A DNA stretch of 64,000 nt from Pleurocapsa sp. PCC 7319 (lineage in GTDB: Bacteria > Cyanobacteriota > Cyanobacteriia > Cyanobacteriales > Xenococcaceae). Where the stretch lies: contig NZ_KB235922.1 in the NCBI RefSeq assembly GCF_000332195.1, positions 124,001-188,000 on the forward strand, read 5' to 3'. Below are positions 14,514 through 22,724 of this stretch, one piece after another. The notes under the pieces were generated by a model that worked only from the letters and a program-made list of their open reading frames with translations, made no database searches and had not been told where the DNA came from. How positions within the stretch are numbered: the stretch's first letter is position 1; each line of letters opens with the position of its first letter. A program made the translations under genes and the position numbers.

Positions 14514-16670
14514 ATGATAGATATTCGGCAGACAATTGCTCAAGAACTTGCGTTACCATCTCGCAACATCAACAATGCCCTAAATTTGTGGCTAGAAGGG
14601 GGAACAGTTCCTTTTATTGCCCGCTATCGTAAAGAGCAGACTGGCTCCCTAGACGAAGTGCAGCTCAGAAATATTTTTGAACGCTATACCTATTTAGATG
14701 AACTAGAAAAGCGTAAAGAGAAAATCTTAGAAGAAATTGCCTCTCAGGATAAATTAACCGCTCAGCTTAAAGGTCAAATTGAAGCTTGTTTGAATAAAAT
14801 CGAACTAGAAGATTTATATTTGCCCTATAAACCTAAGCGGCGCACGAGAGCTACTATCGCGAGGGAGAAAGGTTTAGAACCTTTGGCTGATTGGATTGTA
14901 GCCCAAAATAAACCTCAGGTATCATCGGTAAATTTGACCAAAGAAGCCAGCAATTATATTAATATTGAACAAGGTGTAGAGAATTCTGAACAAGCTTTAG
15001 CAGGAGCTTCAGATATTTTAGCCGAATCAGTGGCAGAGCAAGCAGATATTAGAGCTTATTTACGAGAATATTTCTTGAAGCGGGGAGTGTTTACTTCACG
15101 AATTAAAAATGATTACCCCGAAGGTAGTACTAAATACGAAATGTATCGTGATTATACCTATGGTGTAAGTAAGATTCCCCCTCATAATATCTTGGCGTTG
15201 TATCGTGGAGAGACAGAAGGGGTCTTAAGTGTAGATATTGCTTTTGATGAGTCTGAAGTGATGACTTATCTGGAACAAAAGGTAATTAAGACTAAGGCTG
15301 CTCGAATGAGGGAATTCTATCAGGTAATGCTCAAAGATGCCTTTAATCGTCTGCTTAAACCTTCATTAATTCGAGAGGTGAGAAGCGATCGCAAAGATTA
15401 TGCCGACCTAGAATCAATTCAAACCTTTGAAGCTAATTTACGTAATCTCTTACTTGCTTCTCCTGCGGGAATGAAACCTACCCTGGCGATCGATCCAGGT
15501 TTTCGGACTGGTTGTAAAGTGGTAGTTCTGTCGGATACAGGTAAGTTTCTAGAATATCAGGCAATTTATCCCCATACTGGCGAAGGGAAACGAAAACAAG
15601 CAGCTCAAGCCGTTAAAGAGTTGATTGATCAATACCAAATTGCCTTAATTGCCATTGGTAATGGTACGGCTTCCCGCGAAACCGATCAGTTTATCGGCGA
15701 AGTTTGTCAACACCTGGAACAAAAACCAATCAAGGTAATCGTTAATGAATCTGGTGCATCTATTTATTCCGCTAGTGAAGTAGCCCGAGAAGAATTTCCT
15801 GATTTAGATCTTACCGTTCGGGGAGCAATTAGCATTGGTAGAAGATTGCAAGATCCCTTGGCAGAACTGGTAAAAATTGATCCTAAATCCATTGGAGTGG
15901 GTCAATACCAACATGATGTGAATCAAAAGTTACTCAAACAAAAGCTTGAGGAAAGCGTGGAAAGCTGTGTTAACTATGTAGGAGTGGATCTAAATACTGC
16001 TTCTAAAGAATTGCTGACCTTTGTATCAGGAATTTCCACAACTGTTGCTAATAATATTGTGGCTTATCGCAATGAAAAAGGAGCATTTAAGAATAGAAAA
16101 GAACTATTGAAAATTGCCAAGTTGGGCAAAAAAACCTACGAACAAGCAGCAGGATTTTTACGTATTCGTAACGGTGATAATCCCTTAGATAATACAGCAG
16201 TACATCCCGAGAGCTATCAAGTAATCAAGCAAATAGCCCAAACCCTTAAGGTACCTTTGGAACAGATTAGCAAAGTAGGAGAACGGCTCAAAGTTCTTGA
16301 CCTCAAACAATTTGTTACTGAAGATATTGGCTTACCCACCCTGCAAGATGCGATCGCAGAATTGGAAAAACCAGGACGAGACCCTAGGGAACAGTTTAAG
16401 TATGCTACTTTCCAGGATGGTATTGCTGAAATTAGCGATCTAACTGAAGGGATGGTTTTAGAAGGTGTGGTTACTAACGTAGTCAATTTTGGCGCATTTG
16501 TGGATATTGGAGTACATCAAGATGGTTTAGTACATATATCTCAATTGTGTGATCGCTTCGTTACCGACCCTAATGAAATTGTCAAAGTGGGACAGGTAGT
16601 AAAAGTTAGAGTTCTAGATGTTAATGAAAAGCTGAAACGTATTGGCTTATCGATTAAGCAAGCAAGTTAG
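14514..16670 (+). CDS. tex: Tex family RNA-binding transcription accessory protein
   Basis: The 718-residue length fits Tex. The N-terminal helical region includes VPFIARYRKEQTGSLDE (residues 33-49) and LYLPYKPKRRTRATIAREKGLEPLA. The YqgF/RNase H-like domain begins about residue 324 with LAIDPGFRTGCKVVVL. A helix-hairpin-helix pair follows (LNTASKELLTFVSGIS, NRKELLKIAKLGKKTYEQAAGFLRI). The C-terminal S1 domain (residues about 645-715) contains GVVTNVVNFGAFVDIGVHQDGLVHIS. Tex binds nucleic acids and affects transcription and stress responses, with its mechanism still debated. It appears monocistronic; DUF2288 follows after 112 bases. Confidence 0.97.
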   Translation: MIDIRQTIAQELALPSRNINNALNLWLEGGTVPFIARYRKEQTGSLDEVQLRNIFERYTYLDELEKRKEKILEEIASQDKLTAQLKGQIEACLNKIELEDLYLPYKPKRRTRATIAREKGLEPLADWIVAQNKPQVSSVNLTKEASNYINIEQGVENSEQALAGASDILAESVAEQADIRAYLREYFLKRGVFTSRIKNDYPEGSTKYEMYRDYTYGVSKIPPHNILALYRGETEGVLSVDIAFDESEVMTYLEQKVIKTKAARMREFYQVMLKDAFNRLLKPSLIREVRSDRKDYADLESIQTFEANLRNLLLASPAGMKPTLAIDPGFRTGCKVVVLSDTGKFLEYQAIYPHTGEGKRKQAAQAVKELIDQYQIALIAIGNGTASRETDQFIGEVCQHLEQKPIKVIVNESGASIYSASEVAREEFPDLDLTVRGAISIGRRLQDPLAELVKIDPKSIGVGQYQHDVNQKLLKQKLEESVESCVNYVGVDLNTASKELLTFVSGISTTVANNIVAYRNEKGAFKNRKELLKIAKLGKKTYEQAAGFLRIRNGDNPLDNTAVHPESYQVIKQIAQTLKVPLEQISKVGERLKVLDLKQFVTEDIGLPTLQDAIAELEKPGRDPREQFKYATFQDGIAEISDLTEGMVLEGVVTNVVNFGAFVDIGVHQDGLVHISQLCDRFVTDPNEIVKVGQVVKVRVLDVNEKLKRIGLSIKQAS

Positions 16671-16782
16671 CTACTCGAAGGTTGAACAACTTAAAGGACT
16701 GAACTTGTAACCAGAGTGAAAATTGTACTAAAGTTCAGATAGCTCGATCATAATTTCAGCTTCATCACAATCCAACTTAACC

Positions 16783-17076
16783 ATGCCTAATTTACAAGAA
16801 CGACTAAGGCAAGACATTGCCGATATCTCTTGGCAAGACTTACTACCTCACGCTAAGCGGGATGCAATTATCGTCGTCAAAGAAGAGTTAGATTTATCGG
16901 AAGTCGGGATGGCGATCGCTGAGGATAACACGGTCTCAGTTAAAACCTGGATTACTAAGCAATCAATTTCTAAGCCTACTGCCGATCAATTAGCTAATTG
17001 GAATAAAGAACCTCAAAAACAGTTTACGACCTTAATTGTGCAGCCTTTTGTGATTGTCAAAGAAGTGAAAAATTAG
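16783..17076 (+). CDS. DUF2288 domain protein
   Basis: The 97-residue protein matches DUF2288 closely: LRQDIADISWQDLLPHAKRDAIIVV, LDLSEVGMAIAEDNT, VKTWITKQSISKPT, and FTTLIVQPFVIVKE. The family is small and soluble, and its function is unknown. Its stop overlaps the stop region of the convergent Ap4A phosphorylase-like gene by four bases. Confidence 0.92.
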   Translation: MPNLQERLRQDIADISWQDLLPHAKRDAIIVVKEELDLSEVGMAIAEDNTVSVKTWITKQSISKPTADQLANWNKEPQKQFTTLIVQPFVIVKEVKN

Positions 17077-18050
17077 TCGATTTGATTAGAGTTTTCTCTT
17101 GCTGCAAAATCTTCATCAGAAATGGCGACATTTTGTAACAGTCTGATGGGAGTTAGATCTTTCAATAACTTGAGAGAAGTGCGATCTCGTACAAATAAGG
17201 AACCAGCAAAACCTAAAGAATTAATCGGGATATGTTGAAAAGACTCTTGCGATCGCGGTACGATTAACATCCAATTTCTAGTAATCAAACAATTATAGGC
17301 TCCTGGCTGTCGTTGATTAACTGTCGTGGAATCGATCTTGAAGCCTACTAGGTTTAACAGAGCATGATAGTGTTGCAGCAAAATTTTGGCTGCTGCTTTG
17401 GGGGAACGACTAGAAGACAGAGCCAAGGAAGCGATCGCGTGGCAGAAAGGAAAACTAGCTATTCTACCAAAAACATTTTCGAAGTTCACATTGGCGATCG
17501 CGTTATTAATCGGAAGATGAACTACATTGGGTAGAAAAGGTAAAGGAATAAGCTGAAGATGTTTATGTCGTTGAGAAGCACCAGCTGTTTTTCCCCCATT
17601 ATAAAAAGCCAATCCATCTATTTCTTGCAGACAACACCATAAAGCAGCAAAATCTTCTAGATTAAGTAAATCTGTCTGTTCCTCAAAGTCACGAGTCACT
17701 ATCAGGAGATGATTATCTACGACATTAAACTTGTTGAGTAAACAGATATGACTGGGAGAAATATCCCCTACAAATAACTCTGGTTCATAAGGTAAGAAGG
17801 GATCTATTTCTTTGCCTATTTTATGTTCGGTTTCGGTTTGCTTTTTCCGTGCCTGTTCTTTGCGAGCCAAACTAGACAGACTACGTACTACGAAAGAAAT
17901 ATCATTCTGTTGAATCAATTGATACTCAGTTTCAATCGATTTAAGCGCACCACATTCACGAGCATATTGAGTTTGCTGGGTGGTTTTTGCCCAGAGAGTG
18001 CCTGGTTGTAATAGAGCTGTTTCGGTTGGATTAGTCACTGATTCTTCCAT
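17073..18050 (-). CDS. ATP adenylyltransferase / Ap4A phosphorylase-like (HIT superfamily, DUF4922)
   Basis: Near residue 160, SQRHKHLQLIPLP carries the HxHxQ active site of the Ap4A phosphorylase group of the HIT superfamily, which splits diadenosine tetraphosphate with phosphate into ADP and ATP. The N-terminal part (DPFLPYEPELFVGDISPSHICLLNKFNVVDNHLLIVTR) forms the nucleotide-binding strands. The C-terminal domain (GAYNCLITRNWMLIVPRSQE) is the typical cap. The 325-residue length fits. The gene is 45 bases downstream of ribF and is probably cotranscribed with it. Confidence 0.92.
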   Translation of the reverse strand: MEESVTNPTETALLQPGTLWAKTTQQTQYARECGALKSIETEYQLIQQNDISFVVRSLSSLARKEQARKKQTETEHKIGKEIDPFLPYEPELFVGDISPSHICLLNKFNVVDNHLLIVTRDFEEQTDLLNLEDFAALWCCLQEIDGLAFYNGGKTAGASQRHKHLQLIPLPFLPNVVHLPINNAIANVNFENVFGRIASFPFCHAIASLALSSSRSPKAAAKILLQHYHALLNLVGFKIDSTTVNQRQPGAYNCLITRNWMLIVPRSQESFQHIPINSLGFAGSLFVRDRTSLKLLKDLTPIRLLQNVAISDEDFAARENSNQID

Positions 18051-18095
18051 AGTCCATCATGCAGTCATTAAATACCAATTATGCATCGTCATTTT

Positions 18096-19025
18096 TCAAT
18101 TGTTTAATACTGCTTGACAATCCTTAGTTATTTGTTGTTTCAAAGCTTCCACCGAAGGGAACTTTTGCTCTGGACGCAAAAACTTGAGTAGATTAACTTT
18201 CATAGTATGACCGTATAAATTTCCCGACCAATTTAGTAGATGAACCTCGATAGTAGGGGCTTCTCCGGCAACAGTAGGACGGCAGCCAATATTCATTACT
18301 CCTTTAACTACAGCTTGATTGAGTAAAACATCCACTGAATAAACACCGTATCGGGGTAAAAACTTTTCCTCAGGAAGTTGCAAATTCGCTGTGGGAAAAC
18401 CAATAGTTCGACCCAACTGTTTTCCTGTGACTACTATTCCGCTCAAACTGTAGGGTCTACCTAACATTTTATTGGCAACAGCGATTTCTCCTCGAAGCAG
18501 AGCTTGACGAATTAACGAACTACTGACTCGCACTGCCTGACTATTGTAGTCTTGATATTTTCTTAGAGAATTGAGATTTACTGCGATCCCAAAACTTGAG
18601 GCAATCCTTTGTAAGTCTTGTGCTGTTCCTTCTCTTTGATACCCAAAACGGAAATCTAAACCAACACTTATTTGCCTCGTATGTAGTTGTTTAACTAATA
18701 TTTGCTCAACAAACTGCTGTGGAGTAAGAGAAGCCATATTTCGATCAAATGGCAAGAGAATTAATTGCTCAATTCCCATATTAGAGAGCTGTTGAGCTTT
18801 TTCGGGAATAGGAGTTAAAAGTTGCAGTTTGCCCCCAGTAAAAAACTCTCGTGGGTGAGGAGTAAAGCTAACTACAGATGGATAGACGTGAGACTGTTGC
18901 AGGGGTTGAATAAAATGAATAATCGGTTTCAGCACTATTTGATGCCCTTGGTGAAGACCATCAAAATTACCAAGAGCGATCGCCGTAGGCGTCTTTATTT
19001 GTCCAATGGAAGATGTAATAAACAC
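18096..19025 (-). CDS. ribF: Bifunctional riboflavin kinase / FAD synthetase
   Basis: It makes FMN from riboflavin and FAD from FMN using ATP. The N-terminal FAD synthetase domain shows ALGNFDGLHQGHQ (nucleotidyltransferase HxGH-like motif) near residues 17-29, then VSFTPHPREFF, LDFRFGYQREG, and VSSSLIRQAL. The C-terminal riboflavin kinase domain has GKQLGRTIGFPTANLQLPE, GVYSVDV, and the MNIGCRPTV...EVHLLNWSGNLYG segment with the catalytic Glu. At 309 residues it is full length. It is transcribed ahead of the Ap4A phosphorylase-like gene. Confidence 0.97.
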   Translation of the reverse strand: MFITSSIGQIKTPTAIALGNFDGLHQGHQIVLKPIIHFIQPLQQSHVYPSVVSFTPHPREFFTGGKLQLLTPIPEKAQQLSNMGIEQLILLPFDRNMASLTPQQFVEQILVKQLHTRQISVGLDFRFGYQREGTAQDLQRIASSFGIAVNLNSLRKYQDYNSQAVRVSSSLIRQALLRGEIAVANKMLGRPYSLSGIVVTGKQLGRTIGFPTANLQLPEEKFLPRYGVYSVDVLLNQAVVKGVMNIGCRPTVAGEAPTIEVHLLNWSGNLYGHTMKVNLLKFLRPEQKFPSVEALKQQITKDCQAVLNN

Positions 19026-19321
19026 GCTTTACATTTTGACATAATTTATGACTGTCAATCAACTAACTGCAATGTATTGACCAATCTACAGCTTATACAA
19101 AGTTGCATTTAACTGACTTTTCCCGTTAAGTCTGAAAACAATGAGAGAGTAACTTTTTCAAGGTCACACTAATTATCAACAAGCAGGGTTTGATGACAAT
19201 TATTTGTGGAGCAACAAGGTTTAGAGATAGAGGTAAACAAAGCGATCGCTCAATTGAAAAGATAACGGAAAAAGTCAGAGTCGTTCAAAGGCGTAACTTT
19301 CAAAATGAATATTTGGTTTCA

Positions 19322-19415
19322 AGACCAGGACACGTCACCCCAGGCGCTCCTGGTATCCGCCCGATATGGCTATCCCTCCCCGCCCTCAAAGGGCGAGGCT
19401 TCTCGCCCGATATGG
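19322..19415 (+). repeat. Structured intergenic repeat, possible IS200/IS605-type right-end remnant
   Basis: In the 19026-19432 gap, GACACGTCACCCCAGGCG is followed by TATCCGCCCGATATGG, CTATCCCTCCCCGCCC, a TCAAA loop, GGGCGAGGCTTCTCGCCC, and a second CGCCCGATATGG. The same order of blocks (CCCAGGCG, TA-CC-CCG, CTTATCCCCGTC hairpin, GGGGCTTGCG) is seen at 28441-28530. A C/G-rich terminal hairpin of this kind resembles the right ends that follow tnpB genes in cyanobacteria. No tnpB or tnpA coding remnant is readable upstream, so the assignment is tentative. The plus-strand ORF covering this region is not believed to be a gene. Confidence 0.4.
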
Positions 19416-19432
19416 TGAAAAGAAAATTTTTG

Positions 19433-19978
19433 TTACTGTTTAAGAATAATACATTTAGTTTTTGGTCGAAGAATGAGACCTTCACGTTCAAATTGATTGA
19501 GGATTTTGGTCACTGTAATTCTGGTAGTTCCGATCGCATCAGCCAATTCTTGATGAGTAATTTTGAAATCAATCAATTTTCCTTGCTGAACTACTCGTCC
19601 AAATTTATTGGCGAGCCATTTCAAGAGCAACCACAATCGCTTAGCTATTCTTGTATTGCGAACAATGAATAATAACTGTTGTGTTTGCTGTGCATGATAG
19701 AAAAATTCTTGAGAAAAGGTTCTCCATTGAGAACGAGGAATTGCTTTGGTAGTAACATCGCTCATGCATTTTAGAAAGTAAGGATTGACACAAGATAGAG
19801 GCTGACCCACCACATCTTGTTTCCCCCAAAATCCTAATGTAATCCATATACCTGATTCACTAACGGTATAGGTTTTAACTACACCAGCGACAATTAACCA
19901 TATGTATCCTGAAGTTTTGGGTAATTCATCTCCAGAGTTGAAGAATGAAGTTGTTTGTTCGTATACCAAGGATTGCAT
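19433..19978 (-). CDS. Crp/Fnr family transcriptional regulator with short sensor domain
   Basis: The 181-residue protein has a compact cupin-like N-terminus (SGYIWLIVAGVVKTYTVSESGIWITLGFWGKQDVVG, residues about 23-58) without a visible cNMP-binding signature. The C-terminal HTH, ITHQELADAIGTTRITVTKILNQFEREGLI, is of the NtcA/Fnr type. It is shorter than typical Crp proteins (about 220), the missing part being the N-terminal strands. A long ORF on the opposite strand is its shadow. Target and signal are unknown. It is divergent from the small membrane ORF and GHL10 gene. Confidence 0.87.
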   Translation of the reverse strand: MQSLVYEQTTSFFNSGDELPKTSGYIWLIVAGVVKTYTVSESGIWITLGFWGKQDVVGQPLSCVNPYFLKCMSDVTTKAIPRSQWRTFSQEFFYHAQQTQQLLFIVRNTRIAKRLWLLLKWLANKFGRVVQQGKLIDFKITHQELADAIGTTRITVTKILNQFEREGLILRPKTKCIILKQ

Positions 19979-20134
19979 TATTTAAAGTAATTGAAAACAG
20001 TTCGTGTATAGTTAATTTCTCGGAAAACCGCTCAATTTACGAGTTTTGTTACAAAACTTTATAATAAAGCCAGCTACTTTGGGAAATTGGCAGCTAAATA
20101 ATGTCCAATTAATTTGATATGTAGATATGTAATC

Positions 20135-20221
20135 ATGATCGAACCAATTAATCTGCTGATCCCGTTGTTTCTATTAGGCTTAATAGTGATAGCAGCAATA
20201 TATTTCAGTAATCAAGCATAA
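20135..20221 (+). CDS. Predicted 28-residue single-helix membrane protein
   Basis: ATG at 20135 opens 28 codons, MIEPINLLIPLFLLGLIVIA and onward to FSNQA, ending in TAA at 20219-20221. About 19 consecutive hydrophobic residues make one transmembrane helix with polar ends. The size and layout resemble the many tiny thylakoid subunits of cyanobacteria, but I match it to none of them. The stop overlaps the ATG of the next gene (TAATG), which suggests translational coupling. No Shine-Dalgarno is visible. Real-gene status is inferred from this coupling and composition. Confidence 0.5.
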   Translation: MIEPINLLIPLFLLGLIVIAAIYFSNQA

Positions 20222-21309
20222 TGTCAGAAATACGCGGAGTTTGGATCGCCAATCGTCCCCATAGCAAGGTATTAGAATCGCGAGAAAATATTGTTGAAAC
20301 GCTAGATTTCTTACAATTCTATGGATTTAATGTCATTTTTCCTGTGGTTTGGAATCGGGGTTATACTCTCTATCCTAGTCAGGTGATGAGCAAGTACAAA
20401 TTACCTATAATCGACCCCTACTATGAACAACAGCAACGCGATCCTCTGGCGGAGATTATCCATGCGGCTCATCAGCACAATATTAAAGTTATTCCCTGGT
20501 TAGAATACGGCTTTGCCGCCTCACACCTTCTAAGTGGGGGACATATCTTACAACAGTATTCCCATTGGGAGGCTATAGATCGAGAAGGCAAAATAGTAAG
20601 ACACGGCGGTTTAACTTGGATGAATTCCTTTGATCCAGAGGTTCAGCAATTCATGCTGGAAATAATTAGGGAAATTATTAGTACGTATTGTGTAGATGGA
20701 ATTCAGGGATGCGATCGCCTTCCAGCTCTCCCCGTTACCGCCGGATACGACGATAAAACCTCTGCTTTATATCAAGCGGAATTTGGCAAGACACCACCTA
20801 GTAATCCTAAAAATCAGCAGTGGATACAGTGGCGGGCAAATCTGTTAACAGACTTTTTGGCTAGAGTATATCAAGAGGTTAAAGCCATTAATCCTCAGGC
20901 AATTATTTCTTTGTCCCCAGCAGTATATCCCTTCTGTTTAACTAATTTGCTGCAAGATTCTAAAACTTGGGTAGCAAGAGGTTTAGTTGATATTATTCAT
21001 CCCCAAATATATCGCTCCAGTTTCTTTGGGTATAACCAAGAAGTTAAAAAGCTAATAAAAACTTATGACCGCAATTCTTTAACTAAGTTTGCTCCAGGTA
21101 TTGCCTTTACTGCTAATGGCAAAGATGTCACTATCAAAGACTTAATTAAGTGTATTAAAACTAATCGCGATCACCATCTAAGCGGACAAGTATTTTTTCA
21201 TTATGAAGGGTTACGGAAAAATAACGATCAAGTTGCGATCGCTTTGACCAAGTTAGCCAATTACAATCAAATAGCAAGCTTACCAAGACAAATTGATAGT
21301 AATACATAG
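20221..21309 (+). CDS. GHL10-type glycoside hydrolase family protein (DUF187)
   Basis: The 362-residue protein starts with EIRGVWIANRPHSKVL and continues with FLQFYGFNVIFPVVWNRGYTLYPS, HQHNIKVIPWLEYGF, WMNSFDPEVQQFMLEIIREI, and IISLSPAVYPF. This is the TIM-barrel pattern of the GHL10 glycosyl hydrolase-like group. The usual barrel order is complete, including the C-terminal LVDIIHPQIYR. There is no signal peptide, so the protein would act in the cytosol unless exported with help. The substrate is unknown. Its start overlaps the stop of the 28-codon ORF. Confidence 0.9.
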   Translation: MSEIRGVWIANRPHSKVLESRENIVETLDFLQFYGFNVIFPVVWNRGYTLYPSQVMSKYKLPIIDPYYEQQQRDPLAEIIHAAHQHNIKVIPWLEYGFAASHLLSGGHILQQYSHWEAIDREGKIVRHGGLTWMNSFDPEVQQFMLEIIREIISTYCVDGIQGCDRLPALPVTAGYDDKTSALYQAEFGKTPPSNPKNQQWIQWRANLLTDFLARVYQEVKAINPQAIISLSPAVYPFCLTNLLQDSKTWVARGLVDIIHPQIYRSSFFGYNQEVKKLIKTYDRNSLTKFAPGIAFTANGKDVTIKDLIKCIKTNRDHHLSGQVFFHYEGLRKNNDQVAIALTKLANYNQIASLPRQIDSNT

Positions 21310-21375
21310 TTCTCTAGAAAAGATAAAATAAACTAAGAGCAAAATTACTTAAATAATAAGTCGGAGCAATAAGGA

Positions 21376-22269
21376 GTGACTGTAAAGCCAGACTGGTTGA
21401 GGGTGAAAGCACCGCAAATTGAACGAGTAGGTAGTGTTAAAGAGATCTTGCGCGACTTATCCTTGAACACTGTTTGTGAAGAGGCTTCTTGTCCCAATAT
21501 AGGTGAATGTTTCAGTGTTGGTACCGCCACTTTTTTGATTATGGGACCGGCTTGTACCCGGGCTTGTCCTTATTGTGATATCGATTTTGAGAAAAAACCT
21601 CAGGCTCTCGATCCTAATGAGCCAATTCAGTTGGCAGAAGCAGTAAGTCGCCTCAAGCTAAATCATGTGGTAATTACTTCCGTAAATCGCGACGATCTTC
21701 CGGATGAGGGTGCTTCCCAATTTGTCCGCTGTATTGAAGAGGTGCGTCAAGTTTCTCCTCAAACCACTATTGAGCTACTGATTCCCGACTTATGTGGGAA
21801 CTGGGAAGCCCTAGAGCTAATTTTATCTGCTCAACCCGATGTACTTAATCACAACACAGAAACTATTCCTCGACTCTACAAAAGAGTGCGTCCTCAAGGA
21901 GATTATCAGCGATCGCTCGAACTTTTAAAACGCTCTCGTGCCATTGCTCCTTGGGTATACACAAAATCTGGCATTATGGTTGGTTTAGGAGAAACTGATG
22001 CAGAAGTCAGAGCAGTTATCCGAGGCTTACGGAATGTAGACTGCGATATTTTGACTATTGGACAATATCTCCAACCCACTCAGAAACATTTAGGCGTCAA
22101 AGATTTTGTTACGCCTAAGCAGTTTCAAGCTTGGCAAGAATTTGGGGAATCAATTGGCTTTTTACAAGTAGTTTCTAGCCCTCTCACTCGCAGTTCTTAT
22201 CATGCCGAACAAGTTAGAGCATTAATGCAGCTTTATCCACGTCAAAAGCCAAACATTGCTCCAGTGTAA
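21376..22269 (+). CDS. lipA: Lipoyl synthase (radical SAM)
   Basis: LipA inserts two sulfurs into protein-bound octanoyl chains to make the lipoyl cofactor. The 297-residue protein shows both cluster motifs: the auxiliary cluster [12 protein letters not shown] (residues 35-46) and the radical [14 protein letters not shown] (residues about 61-71). [10 protein letters not shown] and [18 protein letters not shown] follow as in LipA, and RSSYHAEQ near the end contains the auxiliary-cluster Ser. The start is GTG at 21376, supported by AAGGAG six bases upstream. A terminator is predicted at 22317. Confidence 0.97.
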   Translation: MTVKPDWLRVKAPQIERVGSVKEILRDLSLNTVCEEASCPNIGECFSVGTATFLIMGPACTRACPYCDIDFEKKPQALDPNEPIQLAEAVSRLKLNHVVITSVNRDDLPDEGASQFVRCIEEVRQVSPQTTIELLIPDLCGNWEALELILSAQPDVLNHNTETIPRLYKRVRPQGDYQRSLELLKRSRAIAPWVYTKSGIMVGLGETDAEVRAVIRGLRNVDCDILTIGQYLQPTQKHLGVKDFVTPKQFQAWQEFGESIGFLQVVSSPLTRSSYHAEQVRALMQLYPRQKPNIAPV

Positions 22270-22316
22270 TCACCGATTTGATATCTAAAGAAATACTTAT
22301 TTTGCTCTATCAAAAA

Positions 22317-22345
22317 AACGTTATCAATTAACGGTTCCTTTTTTT
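22317..22345 (+). terminator. Rho-independent terminator after lipA
   Basis: AACGTTA pairs with TAACGGTT, with one bulged G, around the loop TCAAT. CC and seven T follow. It lies 47 bases after the lipA stop. Confidence 0.6.
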
Positions 22346-22724
22346 GCTATATTTTTGGCTCATTTTGATTGCAACCTGCTGTAACCGTTGTAGGACAAGA
22401 ATTATAAGCTTCAAATATGCTAGTCAAAACACAGGATAATCTAACTTAATAGATTAAGAAATATAACATTTTTACGACTTTGGGGAACTTTTGTCTATTC
22501 ATATTCTTCCTCACACCAGATAGCAATATTTATAGACTTCCTAGAAATCATCGTGATTTTAACAACAACTTGCCAACCGTGTTGTCACTGAGAATAGACC
22601 CCACAACTGAAAACTATCGAAAAAAACTTCAGTTATGTTCTTTTTCATCAAGAATTGGGCAACCTATTCACAGAGGAGGGAGTCGAACCCTATTTTTCAC
22701 TGGAGTCGTCATTAAGAGATCGCC
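22346..22724 (+). other. Upstream region / possible long 5' leader of the sigma factor gene
   Basis: About 380 bases between the lipA terminator and the sigma gene hold no credible protein frame. A purine-rich AGAGGAGGGAG near 22673-22683 is too far from the ATG (22725) to be its ribosome site. The region must contain the sigma gene's promoter. I could not place -10/-35 elements with confidence. Confidence 0.4.

Noticed and set aside
19190-19672. 160-codon plus-strand ORF
   Set aside because: It overlaps the Crp/Fnr gene antisense and a structured repeat. Its composition is that of a shadow frame, with no recognisable domain.
22494-22530. TTCCTCACACC, similar to the single-stranded motif of the small RNA Yfr1
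   Set aside because: The conserved ACTCCTCACAC is not matched and no flanking stem-loop or terminator is present.
22671-22700. GAGGAGGGAGTCGAACCC, resembling the complement of a tRNA T-arm
   Set aside because: On the minus strand a TTCGACT loop with a four-pair stem can be drawn, but no anticodon arm, D-arm or acceptor pairing is found nearby.
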